Source: Actinomycetospora callitridis (GTDB taxonomy: Bacteria; Actinomycetota; Actinomycetes; Mycobacteriales; Pseudonocardiaceae). Taken from it: a DNA stretch of 64,000 nt. Shown here piece after piece: positions 1 through 9,329 of this stretch. Location of the stretch: contig NZ_JAQZAK010000002.1 of assembly GCF_028737265.1 (NCBI RefSeq), positions 62,001 to 126,000 of the forward strand. Reading direction: 5' to 3'. The translations under genes were made by a program, and so were the position numbers. How positions within the stretch are numbered: the stretch's first letter is position 1; every line of letters starts with the position of its first letter. The notes under the pieces are model-generated. The model was given only the letters and a program-made list of their open reading frames with translations. It ran no database searches and was not told where the DNA came from.

Positions 1-1030
1 TGGTCATGCCCCAGGCCTCGCGGACCTGCTCGATGACCTCGGGGTTGAGGGGCTCGCCGGCGCCCACGAGCTCGCGCACCGGCACCTGCACGCGCGTCAG
101 GTCGGCCTGGATCAGCATCCGCCACACCGTCGGCGGCGCGCAGAACGTGCTGACGCCCTTCTCGACGATCACGTCGAGCAGCTTGTCGGCGTCGAACTTG
201 GTGTAGTTGTAGATGAAGATCGTCGCCTCGGCGATCCACGGGGCGAAGACGTTCGACCACGCGTGCTTGGCCCAGCCCGGCGAGGCGACGTTGAGGTGCA
301 CGTCGCCCGGCTGCAGCCCGATCCAGTACATCGTCGACAGGTGGCCGACGGGGTAGCTCGTGTGCGTGTGCTCGACGAGCTTGGGCTTCGACGTCGTGCC
401 CGAGGTGAAGTAGAGCAGCAGGGTGTCGCTGCCCTTGGTCGGTCCGTCGGGCGTGAACTCGGCCGGGGCGTCGTACGCGGCGGAGAAGTCGAGCCAGGGC
501 TCGGTGATGCGGTCACCCACGGCGATCTTGGTGTAGTCGCCGGGGACGTCGTCGAACTTGTCGACGTCGACGTCGCGGACGACGACGTGCTTCGCGTTGC
601 CGCGGTCGATGCGGTCGCGCAGGTCGGCGGCACCGAGCATCGGCGTCGACGGGATGAGGATCGCGCCGATCTTCATCACCGCGAGGATGGTCTCCCACAG
701 CTCGACCTGGTTGGCGAGCATGAGGATGACCCGGTCGCCGCGCCCCACGCCCTGCGCCCGCAGCCAGTTGGCGACGCGGTTCGAGCGCTCGCTCATGTCG
801 GCGAACGAGTACTTCGTCTCCCGCCCGTCCTCCTCGACGACCCACAGCGCCGGACGCTGCGAGGTGCCGGGGTCGGAGCCGATGGCGTCGAAGTGCTCGA
901 GGGCCCAGTTGAACTCCTCGAGCTGCGGCCACGCGAAGTCGCGCATCGCGGCGTCGAGGTCCTCGCGCCGCTCCAGCAGCAGATCCCGCGCCCGGCGGAA
1001 CTCGGTCGCGGCCTTGCTGAGCTCCGACAC
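1..1030 (-). CDS. AMP-binding acyl-CoA synthetase (3' part cut by window edge)
   Basis: This is an adenylate-forming acyl-CoA/acetyl-CoA synthetase that would activate a carboxylic acid with ATP and load it on CoA. The N-terminal 343 residues are visible. The A3 motif YFTSGTTSKPK lies at about residues 207-217 and is followed by the PGWAKHAW segment typical of acetyl- and medium-chain acyl-CoA synthetases. The start is the GTG at 1030, preceded by an AGGGAAGGG ribosome site; no in-frame ATG fits better. The C-terminal domain with the catalytic lysine lies outside the window, so substrate and integrity cannot be judged. A hairpin (1053-1089) separates it from the upstream DUF3618 gene. Confidence 0.9.
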   Translation of the reverse strand, partial: MSELSKAATEFRRARDLLLERREDLDAAMRDFAWPQLEEFNWALEHFDAIGSDPGTSQRPALWVVEEDGRETKYSFADMSERSNRVANWLRAQGVGRGDRVILMLANQVELWETILAVMKIGAILIPSTPMLGAADLRDRIDRGNAKHVVVRDVDVDKFDDVPGDYTKIAVGDRITEPWLDFSAAYDAPAEFTPDGPTKGSDTLLLYFTSGTTSKPKLVEHTHTSYPVGHLSTMYWIGLQPGDVHLNVASPGWAKHAWSNVFAPWIAEATIFIYNYTKFDADKLLDVIVEKGVSTFCAPPTVWRMLIQADLTRVQVPVRELVGAGEPLNPEVIEQVREAWGMT

Positions 1031-1052
1031 GATGGGCCCTTCCCTCGAGACG

Positions 1053-1089
1053 CCGATGGCCGAGGCGGTTCTACCACCTCGGCCATCGG
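1053..1089 (-). terminator. perfect 13-bp hairpin after the DUF3618 gene
   Basis: CCGATGGCCGAGG at 1053-1065 is exactly complementary to 1077-1089, with an 11-nt loop. It lies between the DUF3618 stop and the acyl-CoA synthetase start, both on the minus strand. It has no U-tract, which is common for actinobacterial terminators. It may end the DUF3618 transcript or partly separate the two genes. Confidence 0.6.
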
Positions 1090-1113
1090 ACCCGGGAGAC
1101 GCTGCGTCCCCCG

Positions 1114-1335
1114 CTACTTGAACAGCTTCCGCAGGATCACGAGCCCCACCAGTGCGCCGGCGGCGTAGACGGCGTACTTGATCCTCGGGTCGGCCCACTT
1201 CTGGGCGGCCATCTCCTTGCCCTGCTCCGAGAGGCGCTGGGGGCTGGCCTTCTCGGAGAGCTCGTCGAGGGCTCCGGCCAGCGCCTCGCGCGCTTGCTGG
1301 ATCTCCTTCTCGATGGCGTCCGTGTCCCGTGCCAC
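1114..1335 (-). CDS. DUF3618 family small membrane protein
   Basis: This 73-residue protein has an N-terminal amphipathic helical part (IEKEIQQAREALAGALDEL, about residues 8-26) and a single C-terminal membrane helix at about residues 53-70, ending in a basic LRKLFK tail. That layout matches DUF3618, a family of unknown role common in actinobacteria. The start is GTG at 1335 and the gene is divergent from bcp, with 82 bp between them. It is probably a tail-anchored inner-membrane protein; no function can be assigned. Confidence 0.8.
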   Translation of the reverse strand: MARDTDAIEKEIQQAREALAGALDELSEKASPQRLSEQGKEMAAQKWADPRIKYAVYAAGALVGLVILRKLFK

Positions 1336-1417
1336 GACACCTCCCGTGTGGTCGTCGGTCGCGCTGACCGTCGCTCGTTCGCGACCGGCCGGTGGTCGGC
1401 GGCTATCCTGCCCGCCC

Positions 1418-1891
1418 GTGACCGCCGATACCCGCTTGGCCCCCGGTCAACCCGCGCCGGACTTCTCGCTGACCTCCGATCAGGGGTCGACGGTGTCGCT
1501 CGCCGACCACCGCGGGCACCGCGTCCTCGTCTACTTCTACCCGGCCGCCATGACCCCGGGGTGCACGAAGGAGGCCTGCGACTTCCGCGACAACCTGGCC
1601 TCGTTCAACGACGCCGACGTCGCCGTCCTCGGGATCTCACCCGACAAGCCGGAGAAGCTCGCGAAGTTCCGCGACAAGGAGGGCCTGACCTTCCCGCTGC
1701 TCTCCGACCCGGACAAGTCGACCCTGGCGGCGTACGGCGCCTACGGCGAGAAGACGATGTACGGGAAGACCACGGTGGGCGTCATCCGCTCGACGTTCCT
1801 CATCGACGCGGAGGGGAACATCGAGGAGGCGCAGTACGGCGTCAAGGCCACCGGCCACGTGGGCCGGCTCCTGCGCGATCTGAAGCTGTAG
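1418..1891 (+). CDS. bcp: Bcp/PrxQ-type thiol peroxidase
   Basis: This 157-residue atypical 2-Cys peroxiredoxin reduces hydrogen peroxide and organic hydroperoxides in the cytoplasm. The signature TPGCTKEACDFRD is present, with the peroxidatic Cys at residue 49 and the resolving Cys at residue 54; this spacing (C-x4-C) is that of the Bcp/PrxQ class. The GTG at 1418 gives the family's normal N terminus (APDFSL at about 13-18); longer in-frame extensions run through the divergent DUF3618 gene. The stop codon is 5 nt from the 3' end of the oppositely oriented tRNA, so the two transcripts converge tightly. Confidence 0.95.
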   Translation: MTADTRLAPGQPAPDFSLTSDQGSTVSLADHRGHRVLVYFYPAAMTPGCTKEACDFRDNLASFNDADVAVLGISPDKPEKLAKFRDKEGLTFPLLSDPDKSTLAAYGAYGEKTMYGKTTVGVIRSTFLIDAEGNIEEAQYGVKATGHVGRLLRDLKL

Positions 1892-1895
1892 GGAG

Positions 1896-1969
1896 TACCG
1901 GCGACGGGACTCGAACCCGCACTGTGCGACCCCTAAAATCGCCCTCTCTGCCGTTTGGAGTACGCCGGC
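1896..1969 (-). tRNA. tRNA-Leu(UAG)-like gene of class I size
   Basis: The minus strand folds as a 74-nt cloverleaf. It has a 7-bp acceptor stem (GCCGGCG with CGCCGGU, one G-U pair), a 3-bp D stem with a loop containing GG, an anticodon stem GCGAU/GUCGC with loop UUUAGGG, a 5-nt variable region, a normal T arm with loop TTCGAGT, and A73. No CCA is encoded. The anticodon reads UAG, a leucine (CUA) codon. Bacterial tRNA-Leu is normally class II with a long variable arm, which is missing here, and three bases instead of one separate the D and anticodon stems. It may be a noncanonical or specialised tRNA, so its charging is uncertain. Confidence 0.65.
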
Positions 1970-2033
1970 TCGCCGCTAGGAGCAAGGCCCCTGGTGCGAC
2001 CGCCTTCACGATACGAGGTCCGGCCATGATCAC

Positions 2034-2081
2034 CCCGGGTGCTCCTCCGGGCCCGCTCAGCGGGCTCGACGGAGCACCGGG
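2034..2081 (-). terminator. nested hairpin downstream of the hydrolase operon
   Basis: CCCGGGTGCTCC at 2034-2045 pairs with GGAGCACCGGG at 2071-2081 with one bulged base. Inside it a second hairpin GCCCGC-TCA-GCGGGC is visible. It begins about 13 nt after the stop of the minus-strand hydrolase and would end the long minus-strand operon before the tRNA gene. Confidence 0.55.
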
Positions 2082-2093
2082 AGCGATCGCGCC

Positions 2094-2924
2094 CTACAGC
2101 AGCGCCCGCACCGCCGCCGCGACCTCGTTCGCCGCCTCCAACGGCACGAAGTGCCCCACGTCCTCGAGGTGGTGCACGCCGCGCAGGTCGCTGAACGCCC
2201 GCTCCAGCCCCTCCGCCAGGCGCGGCGGGAAGAGCGGGTCCTGGTCGCCCCAGAGCACCGTGGTCGGGACGGCCACCGGCGCCGGCGGCTCCTGCCCGCG
2301 CACCGCGAGCGCGGTGGCCAGGGTCGCCGACCCCGAGCGGTACCAGTTCAGGGACGTCGTGAAGGCGCCCGGACGGGCGTAGGCCTCGACCAGCTCATCG
2401 GTCACCGACGCGATCGCCCGGTGCCCCCAGTGCGACCAGAAGTGCTCGAGGTAGGTCCGCACGGCGGGATCGGACCCGTCCACCAGCTGCGAGGCCAGCT
2501 CCAGCTGGTGGAAGTCCTGGTACCAGAACTCGGCGCGGTGGTCGTCGTCGAGCGAGGCCGCCGCCGAGCCGGGGTGGATCGCGTTGCCCAGCACCAGGGC
2601 CCGGACACGCTCGGGACGGGTCCGCGCGAGGTGTGCCGCCGTCGTCGAGCCCACGTCGTACCCGACCAGCACCGCGTCGTCGAAGCCCAGGTGGTCCATC
2701 AGCTCGATCACCGCGGCGGACTGGGCGCCGCGGCCGAAGTCCGTCGCCGGCCGGTCCAGGTCGGACGGCGTGAAGGAGGCACCGAAACCCAGCAGCTCGG
2801 GCACGACGACCTGGGCGTCGCGCTCGAGCAGCGGCAGCAGCGCGCGGTAGTCGGACGCCGCCCCGGGCCAGCCGTGGAGGCAGACGACGGGGACGCCGTT
2901 GCCCTCGTGCGCGTAAGAGATCAC
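2094..2924 (-). CDS. alpha/beta-hydrolase, epoxide-hydrolase/dehalogenase-like
   Basis: This 276-residue single-domain alpha/beta-hydrolase carries the oxyanion motif HGWPG (17-21). Its nucleophile elbow is GYDVG with Asp90 rather than serine. The likely acid lies in WGDQDP (225-230) and the base is His258 in VGHF. An aspartate nucleophile is the mark of epoxide hydrolases and haloalkane dehalogenases, so an ester-intermediate hydrolase is expected; the substrate is unknown. The GTG at 2924 overlaps the methyltransferase stop by 4 bp (GTGA), so the two genes are translationally coupled. Longer in-frame extensions are shadows inside the methyltransferase. Confidence 0.85.
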   Translation of the reverse strand: MISYAHEGNGVPVVCLHGWPGAASDYRALLPLLERDAQVVVPELLGFGASFTPSDLDRPATDFGRGAQSAAVIELMDHLGFDDAVLVGYDVGSTTAAHLARTRPERVRALVLGNAIHPGSAAASLDDDHRAEFWYQDFHQLELASQLVDGSDPAVRTYLEHFWSHWGHRAIASVTDELVEAYARPGAFTTSLNWYRSGSATLATALAVRGQEPPAPVAVPTTVLWGDQDPLFPPRLAEGLERAFSDLRGVHHLEDVGHFVPLEAANEVAAAVRALL

Positions 2925-3502
2925 GCGACTTCGAGTACCCGGAATCCCGCGTTCGACGACAGCCGGGTCGTCGGGTGGCCCTGCTCGGTGAGCCAGCGGG
3001 CGAGCGAGTCCGAGCCCAGGTTCTTGCTCACGACGAGGTAGGACGGCCCGTCGACGCGCGGCAGCCAGCGCAGCAGCAGCTCGTGCAGCGCGGCCTTGCC
3101 CGAGCGGATCGGCGGGTTGGACCAGAGCTGGGCGAACCGCACGTCGTCGGGCACCTCGTCGGGGCGGCAGACGCGGACGTTGGACAGGCGCGCCGCCGCC
3201 GCGTTGGCCCGCACGAGGTCCAGCGCGCGGTCGTTGACGTCCACCGCCCACACCGTCGCGCCCGGCTGCTGCGCGGCGAGCCAGAGCGCGATGGGCCCGT
3301 AGCCGCAGCCGAGGTCGAGCAGGTCGCCCTCGGCGGGCTCGGGGGCGTGCGCCAGGAGCACCCGGGTGCCCTTGTCGAGGCGGCCGCGCGAGAACACCCC
3401 GGCGTCGGTGGTCAGGTCGAGCGCGACCCCGCCGACCTCGAGACGGAACGACACCGGGTCCGACGCCGACCCGGGCTGCTCCGAGAAGTACTGGTCGGTC
3501 AC
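2921..3502 (-). CDS. RsmC-like class I SAM methyltransferase
   Basis: This 193-residue protein corresponds to the catalytic half of RsmC-type 16S rRNA guanine-N2 methyltransferases. SAM motif I is DLGCGYG (63-69), and the base-methylation motif NPPIRSGK (129-136) is characteristic of the RsmC/RlmG group. Gram-positive members of this size lack the second, pseudo-catalytic domain of the enterobacterial enzyme. The gene starts at GTG 3502, 3 bp after the rdgB stop, and overlaps the following hydrolase by 4 bp, so it belongs to the rph-rdgB transcript. rRNA as substrate is inferred from family. Confidence 0.88.
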   Translation of the reverse strand: MTDQYFSEQPGSASDPVSFRLEVGGVALDLTTDAGVFSRGRLDKGTRVLLAHAPEPAEGDLLDLGCGYGPIALWLAAQQPGATVWAVDVNDRALDLVRANAAAARLSNVRVCRPDEVPDDVRFAQLWSNPPIRSGKAALHELLLRWLPRVDGPSYLVVSKNLGSDSLARWLTEQGHPTTRLSSNAGFRVLEVA

Positions 3503-3505
3503 GTG

Positions 3506-4117
3506 CTAGCCCAGCTCCGACAGCCGAGGGAGCAGCGCCCGCAGGGCCTGGGAGCGGTGGGAGACCGCGTCCTTCTCCTCCGGCGCCATCTCCGCCGAGG
3601 TGCGCGACTCGCCCTCGGGCACGAACGCCGGGTCGTAGCCGAAGCCGTTCGTGCCCCGCGCCAGGCGGATCAGGGTGCCGGGCCAGCGTTCGACGACGAC
3701 GACCTCGCGCCCGTCGGGGTGGGCGGCGGCCGCGGCGCAGACGAACGCGGCGCCACGCCGGTCCTCGGGGACGTCGGCCATCTGGTCGAGGACGAGCGCC
3801 AGGTTCGCGGCGTCGCGCTCGGTCCGCGAGCCCCTGCGGCCCGACCAGCGGGCCGAAAGCACCCCGGGCATCCCGTTCAGCGCGTCCACGGCGAGCCCGG
3901 AGTCGTCGGCGACGGCCACGAGCCCCGTCGCCGCGGCGGCGTCACGGGCCTTGGCCAGCGCGTTCTCCTCGAACGTCGCGCCGGTCTCGGGGGCTTCGGG
4001 GAACTCGGGGACGTCGTCCAGCCCCCTGATCTCCAAGCCCTCGATCCCCTGGGCGTCGACGAGCCGGCGCAGCTCCGCGAGCTTGGCGTCGTTGCGGGTG
4101 GCCAGCAGGATCTTCAC
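3506..4117 (-). CDS. rdgB: RdgB/HAM1 non-canonical purine NTP pyrophosphatase
   Basis: This 203-residue enzyme hydrolyses dITP, ITP and XTP to monophosphates and so cleans the nucleotide pool. The N-terminal nucleotide-binding segment LLATRNDAK (4-12), the motif [20 protein letters not shown] and the base-recognition motif NGFGYDPAF are all present. The start is GTG 4117, which overlaps the rph stop codon by 4 bp. Much longer in-frame extensions run antiparallel to nothing conserved and were rejected. The rph-rdgB pair is widely conserved in actinobacteria. Confidence 0.95.
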   Translation of the reverse strand: MKILLATRNDAKLAELRRLVDAQGIEGLEIRGLDDVPEFPEAPETGATFEENALAKARDAAAATGLVAVADDSGLAVDALNGMPGVLSARWSGRRGSRTERDAANLALVLDQMADVPEDRRGAAFVCAAAAAHPDGREVVVVERWPGTLIRLARGTNGFGYDPAFVPEGESRTSAEMAPEEKDAVSHRSQALRALLPRLSELG

Positions 4118-4857
4118 GGCAGCTCCCCCGGGTAGGGCGCGGCGAGCGCGGCGATCTGGAGCTCGGTGAGTCGCGCGCAGCCGGCGAGCGCCGAGTCGAG
4201 CATCGCGTCGAGCGTGGCGCGGGTGTAGGTGGCGCCCTCGCCGGTGCCCTGGACCTCGACGAGGGTGCCGGTGTCGGTGGCCACGACGTTCATGTCGACC
4301 TCGGCCCGCGAGTCCTCCTCGTAGGGCAGGTCGAGGCGCACGCGCCCGTCGACGACGCCCACGGAGACCGCGGCGATCGAGCACGAGAGCGGCTGCGGGT
4401 CGGCGAGGCGCTTGTGGGCGCGCAGCCAGGTCACGGCGTCGGCGAGGGCGACGTAGGCGCCGGTGATCGCTGCGGTCCGGGTGCCGCCGTCGGCCTGCAG
4501 GACGTCGCAGTCGAGCTGGATGGTGTTCTCGCCGAGCGCGCGCAGGTCGATCGCCGCGCGCAGCGATCGGCCGACCAGTCGGCTGATCTCGTGCGTGCGC
4601 CCGCCGACGCGGCCCTTCACCGACTCCCGGTCGCTGCGGGTGTGCGTCGCCGACGGGAGCATCGCGTACTCGGCGGTGAGCCAGCCGAGTCCGCTGCCCT
4701 GACGCCAGCGCGGGACGCCCTCGGTGACGCTCGCCGCGCACAGCACCGTCGTCTGCCCGAACGAGACGAGCACCGATCCCGCGGGGTGCTGCTGGAACCC
4801 GCGCCGGATGCTGATCTCGCGGAGCTCGTCGTCCGCCCTGCCATCGCTGCGTGCCAC
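4114..4857 (-). CDS. rph: ribonuclease PH
   Basis: This 247-residue phosphorolytic 3'-5' exoribonuclease trims tRNA 3' ends. The sequence shows the expected N terminus ([13 protein letters not shown]), the phosphate-site region [31 protein letters not shown] in the core, and a normal full length. It is followed by rdgB with a 4-bp overlap. In the M. tuberculosis order recalled from Rv1339-Rv1341 the phosphodiesterase gene lies directly upstream; here a plus-strand MFS gene separates them. Confidence 0.96.
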   Translation of the reverse strand: MARSDGRADDELREISIRRGFQQHPAGSVLVSFGQTTVLCAASVTEGVPRWRQGSGLGWLTAEYAMLPSATHTRSDRESVKGRVGGRTHEISRLVGRSLRAAIDLRALGENTIQLDCDVLQADGGTRTAAITGAYVALADAVTWLRAHKRLADPQPLSCSIAAVSVGVVDGRVRLDLPYEEDSRAEVDMNVVATDTGTLVEVQGTGEGATYTRATLDAMLDSALAGCARLTELQIAALAAPYPGELP

Positions 4858-4917
4858 GAGCGACCACCCTAGGAGCCACCCGGCACGCGACGGTTCGTCG
4901 GGCTAACTTCGACGGTC

Positions 4918-6336
4918 GTGCGTACCGACGGCCGGACCGGGCTCGTGCTGATCGCGAGCTGCCTCGCCCAGTTCATGGTCGTGCTCGACGTCTCGGTGGT
5001 GAACGTCGCGCTGCCCGCGATGCGCACCGCGCTCGGGTTCGACGCCGAGGGGCTGGCCTGGGTCGTCAACGCCTACACGCTGGCGTTCGCGGGGTTCCTG
5101 CTGCTGGGCGGCCGGGCGGCGGACTACTTCGGGCGACGCCGCATGTTCCTCGTCGGGCTCGGGATCTTCGGCTTCGCCAGCCTCGTCGGCGGGCTCGCGA
5201 ACGACCCGGCGCTGCTGCTCGCCGCCCGCGCGGCCCAGGGCCTGGGCGGGGCGGTGCTCTCCCCCGCGTCGCTGGTCATCCTGCAGACGACGTACGCCGA
5301 GGGCGCGGCGCGCGCCAAGGCGTTCGGCTGGTGGTCGGCGATGGGCGGCGTCGGCGGCGCCGCGGGCGGGCTGGCCGGCGGCGTGCTCGTCGGCCTGCTG
5401 AGCTGGCGCTGGATCTTCCTGGTCAACGTGCCCGTCGTCGTCCTGACCGCGCTGCTGACCCTCGCCGTGGTGCGGGAGACGCGCGCCGAACAGCGGCCGG
5501 GGCTCGACGTCGCCGGCGCCGTCCTGGTCACGGGGGGCCTGGTCGCCCTGGTCTTCGGGGTGGTGTCGCTGGAGTCCTCGCCGTGGACCTCGGCGCGCGT
5601 CCTGGGGAGCGTGGCGGGCGCGGTCGTGCTGCTCACGGCGTTCGTGGTGGTGCAGCGCCGCAGCCGCCATCCGCTGGTGCCGCTCTGGGTGTTCCGCATC
5701 CGGGCGGTGAGCACCGCCAACGTCGTCATCCTGCTGATCACGTCGGCGATGTTCTCGATGTGGTTCTTCGTCTCGCTGCACATGCAGGGCGTCCTGGGGT
5801 TCGACGCGCTGACCGCGGGCCTGGCGTTCCTGCCGCAGTCCGCCTCGGTGGTGGTCGGCTCGCAGATCTCCTCGCGGCTGGTGTCCCGGCTCGGCGCCCG
5901 GGCGATGATCGTCGCGGGGGCGACGCTGACCGCCGCGGGCTTCGCCTGGTTCTCGCTGCTGACGCCCACCACGAGCTGGGCGGCCGGGATCCTCGGGCCG
6001 GGCATCGCGGTGTCGCTCGGCATGGGCATCGTCTTCCCCGCGGTGACGACGGCGGCGACGAGCGGCGTCGACGGCGGCCTCGCGGGCCTGGTCAGCGGGC
6101 TCGTCACCACCTCGCGCCAGATCGGTGGCGCCGTGGGCCTCTCGGTGCTCTCGACGCTGGCGGCCGCGCACACGGCCACGCTGACCGCCGAGGGCGCGCC
6201 CGCGGCCGTCGCCTCGACGTCGGGCACGACGGCCGCGTTCACCGTCGCGGCCGTCGTGGTGGCGATCGCGGCGCTGGTCGCGCTGCTCATCCCGGCCCCG
6301 GAGCGGGCGGGGACGCCGGAGCCGGCCCGGGTCTAG
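4918..6336 (+). CDS. MFS exporter of the DHA2 (14-helix) type
   Basis: This 472-residue drug:proton antiporter-like protein of the EmrB/QacA class has about 14 hydrophobic segments. Motif C-like sequence appears in helix 5 and the family's first-loop pattern GGRAADYFGRRR (about 63-74) is clear. The N-terminal helix carries ASCLAQFMVVLDVSVVNVALP. It starts at GTG 4918, 60 bp from the divergent rph. It is the only plus-strand gene inside an otherwise minus-strand conserved block, which suggests insertion during evolution (inference). No regulator is adjacent and its substrate is unknown. Confidence 0.9.
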   Translation: MRTDGRTGLVLIASCLAQFMVVLDVSVVNVALPAMRTALGFDAEGLAWVVNAYTLAFAGFLLLGGRAADYFGRRRMFLVGLGIFGFASLVGGLANDPALLLAARAAQGLGGAVLSPASLVILQTTYAEGAARAKAFGWWSAMGGVGGAAGGLAGGVLVGLLSWRWIFLVNVPVVVLTALLTLAVVRETRAEQRPGLDVAGAVLVTGGLVALVFGVVSLESSPWTSARVLGSVAGAVVLLTAFVVVQRRSRHPLVPLWVFRIRAVSTANVVILLITSAMFSMWFFVSLHMQGVLGFDALTAGLAFLPQSASVVVGSQISSRLVSRLGARAMIVAGATLTAAGFAWFSLLTPTTSWAAGILGPGIAVSLGMGIVFPAVTTAATSGVDGGLAGLVSGLVTTSRQIGGAVGLSVLSTLAAAHTATLTAEGAPAAVASTSGTTAAFTVAAVVVAIAALVALLIPAPERAGTPEPARV

Positions 6337-6348
6337 CCGGATCTCGTC

Positions 6349-7107
6349 CTAGATCTCGTAACGCCCGTCGGGCACGACGAGCTCGACCGGGCCCGGGTAC
6401 TCCTCCTTGGCCTCGGCGAGCAGGGCCTGCCCATCGGCCCAGGACGGGACGTGGGTGAGCAGCAGGCGCTTGACGCCGGCCTGGCGCGCGGTGCGCCCGG
6501 CCTGCTTGCCCGACAGGTGCACCCCCCGCGGCCGCTCCGGCCCGTCGCTCCACGTCGACTCGCACAGCAGCACGTCCGCGTCGCGGGCGAGAGCGACGAG
6601 CTCGGCGCACGGCCCGGTGTCGCCGGAGTAGACGAGCGTCCGGCCCTCGTGCTCGAACCGGGTGCCGTAGGCCTCGCACGGGTGGTCGACGGGGGCGCTC
6701 GTCAGCGCGATCGGCCCGATGGCGGCCGGCCCGAGCGCGAAGGGGCGGTGGACGAAGACGTCGGTGAGGTCGGTCGCGACGCGCTCGTCCGACGACGGCG
6801 CGTAGGCGACGGCCAGGCGCACCTCGGACTCGGTCGGACCGTGCAACGGCACGATCTTGCCGGGGCCGTCCGGGTGGTAGCGCCGGTGGACGATCAGCCC
6901 GGAGATGTCCGCGCAGTGGTCGGGATGCAGGTGGGACAGGACGACCGCGTCGATGTCGAACGGATCGATGTGCCGCTGGAGCACACCGAACGCACCGTTG
7001 CCGAGATCGAGGACGACGGACGTGTCGCCCGCGCGGACGAGGTAGCTCGAGGCCGCGGAGTGCGGGCCGGCGCCGCTGCCGGAGCACCCCAGGACGGTCA
7101 GTTCCAC
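6349..7107 (-). CDS. metallo-beta-lactamase-fold phosphodiesterase (Rv1339 family)
   Basis: This 252-residue protein carries the zinc motif SHLHPDHC (58-65), YSGDTGPC near the middle and LLTHVPSW near the C terminus, the set expected for an MBL-fold hydrolase with two metals. Position next to rph and the rhomboid gene matches M. tuberculosis Rv1339, which is described as an atypical class II cyclic-nucleotide phosphodiesterase; the role in cAMP breakdown is therefore inferred from family and context. It may alternatively be read as an RNase Z-like enzyme, but the gene is shorter and lacks the RNase Z exosite arm. Confidence 0.85.
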   Translation of the reverse strand: MELTVLGCSGSGAGPHSAASSYLVRAGDTSVVLDLGNGAFGVLQRHIDPFDIDAVVLSHLHPDHCADISGLIVHRRYHPDGPGKIVPLHGPTESEVRLAVAYAPSSDERVATDLTDVFVHRPFALGPAAIGPIALTSAPVDHPCEAYGTRFEHEGRTLVYSGDTGPCAELVALARDADVLLCESTWSDGPERPRGVHLSGKQAGRTARQAGVKRLLLTHVPSWADGQALLAEAKEEYPGPVELVVPDGRYEI

Positions 7108-7193
7108 GAGCGCACCCTACGGGCCTGACCTCTCCGAACGCACAGGCCCGCGAGCAGTACCCGGGTCACGGAACGAACACGGACACCCGGCCG

Positions 7194-7844
7194 TCACGAC
7201 ACCGCGGGCGTCCCGGTCGGCCCCGGCCGGCGCCGGTCGGCCGCGACGGTGAACCGCGCCGCGATGATCCCGCCGATCGCTCCGCACAGGTGCGCCTGCC
7301 ACGAGATGCCGGGGTTGCTCGGCAGCACACCGAGCAGCAGCGACCCGTAGATCAGGAACAGGACGACGGCGAGCACGATCTGCCCCACCGACCGCGCGAA
7401 GAAGCCGCGGACCAGCAGGAACGCGAACCAGCCGAAGATGATGCCCGAGGCGCCGATCGTCGAGCCCGGGCTGCCGATGAGCCAGGTGCCGACGCCGCTG
7501 ACCACCCAGATCACCGCGGTGACGGCGAGGAACTGGCCGAGCCCGCCGGCGAGGACGAGGAACCCGAACACCAGCAGCGGGACGGTGTTGCTCGCGAGGT
7601 GCTCGAAGCCGCCGTGCAGGAACGGCGCCCACAGGATGCCGCCGAGGCCCTCGACGCTGCGCGGGATGATGCCGTCGTCGTCGAGACCCTGCGGCGGGTC
7701 GATCGCGACGAACACCGTGCGGTCGAGGATCTCGAGCACCCACAGGAGCGCGACGAATGCGGTGATCGTCACCGCCGCGCGCAGCGGCTGAGCGGGCCAG
7801 ATGCGGGGCGCGGGTCTCGCCGGGACACCGGACGGGCTGGTCAC
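7194..7844 (-). CDS. rhomboid family intramembrane serine protease
   Basis: This 216-residue polytopic membrane protein has the catalytic serine in GASG (Ser133) and the catalytic histidine in WQAHLCG (His185), plus the family motif HGGFEHLASN (77-86) in the helix 2 region. About six membrane helices can be drawn. It corresponds by position to M. tuberculosis Rv1337, downstream of cysM. The murI gene that follows Rv1337 in M. tuberculosis is not present here. Substrates are unknown. Confidence 0.92.
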   Translation of the reverse strand: MTSPSGVPARPAPRIWPAQPLRAAVTITAFVALLWVLEILDRTVFVAIDPPQGLDDDGIIPRSVEGLGGILWAPFLHGGFEHLASNTVPLLVFGFLVLAGGLGQFLAVTAVIWVVSGVGTWLIGSPGSTIGASGIIFGWFAFLLVRGFFARSVGQIVLAVVLFLIYGSLLLGVLPSNPGISWQAHLCGAIGGIIAARFTVAADRRRPGPTGTPAVS

Positions 7845-7948
7845 GCCCCGACACTACGACCGGGGGCGCCGGATCCGCGTGGGGTCGAGCCCCTGAACAA
7901 TGCCGGGGTGGCGACCACTGGACGTCGCGCCGGCGGCGCGCGACGACG

Positions 7949-8920
<972 letters not shown>

Positions 8921-9199
8921 CTAGCGCGAGCCGCCCGCCACCGCGGGAAGGATCGTCACGGTGCCGCCATCGGGGACCTGCGCGTCGAGGCCCCCGGTGA
9001 AGCGCACGTCCTCGTCGTTGACGTAGACGTTGACGAACCGGTGCAGCGCGCCGTCGGTCACCAGCCGGTCCTTGATGCCGGGGTGGTTGGCCTCGAGGTC
9101 GGTGATGACCTCCTGCAGGGTGGTGCCCTCGGCCTTGACCTGCTTCTCGCCCCCGGTGTGGGTGCGCAGGATGGTCGGGATCGAGACGGTGGCGGACAC
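8921..9199 (-). CDS. cysO: CysO sulfur-carrier protein with residues after Gly-Gly
   Basis: This 92-residue ubiquitin-fold protein carries sulfur as a C-terminal thiocarboxylate for CysM. The family core SIPTILR, LEANHPGI, HRFVNVYVNDEDVRF and VTILPAVAGG is conserved. Unlike the M. tuberculosis protein as I recall it, which ends at Gly-Gly, this one continues with Ser-Arg before the stop codon at 8921-8923. The two residues would have to be removed before activation, plausibly by the adjacent JAMM protease Mec. GTG start at 9199. Confidence 0.93.
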   Translation of the reverse strand: MSATVSIPTILRTHTGGEKQVKAEGTTLQEVITDLEANHPGIKDRLVTDGALHRFVNVYVNDEDVRFTGGLDAQVPDGGTVTILPAVAGGSR

Positions 9200-9329
9200 G
9201 GGTTCCCTCCGGATCGGGGTGGACTGGTGGTGAGACAGCGTGGTGGGGACAGCGTCGCACGGCGTCGCGACATTCCGCGGTCCGATGGATGGTGACGGGA
9301 TACCCGCGGAGGACCTGCGGCGACGCTTG

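Noticed and set aside
4903..6171. 422-codon minus-strand frame and the overlapping 388-codon one
   Set aside because: Both are antisense to the DHA2 exporter, which has proper membrane helices; their products look like random GC-rich translation.
7845..7948. search for a riboswitch or small RNA between rhomboid and cysM
   Set aside because: The 104 bp show no stable conserved fold or known motif that I can recognise.
9200..9329. possible gene or element in the mec-cysO gap
   Set aside because: No frame with a ribosome site and no repeat is seen in these 130 bp.
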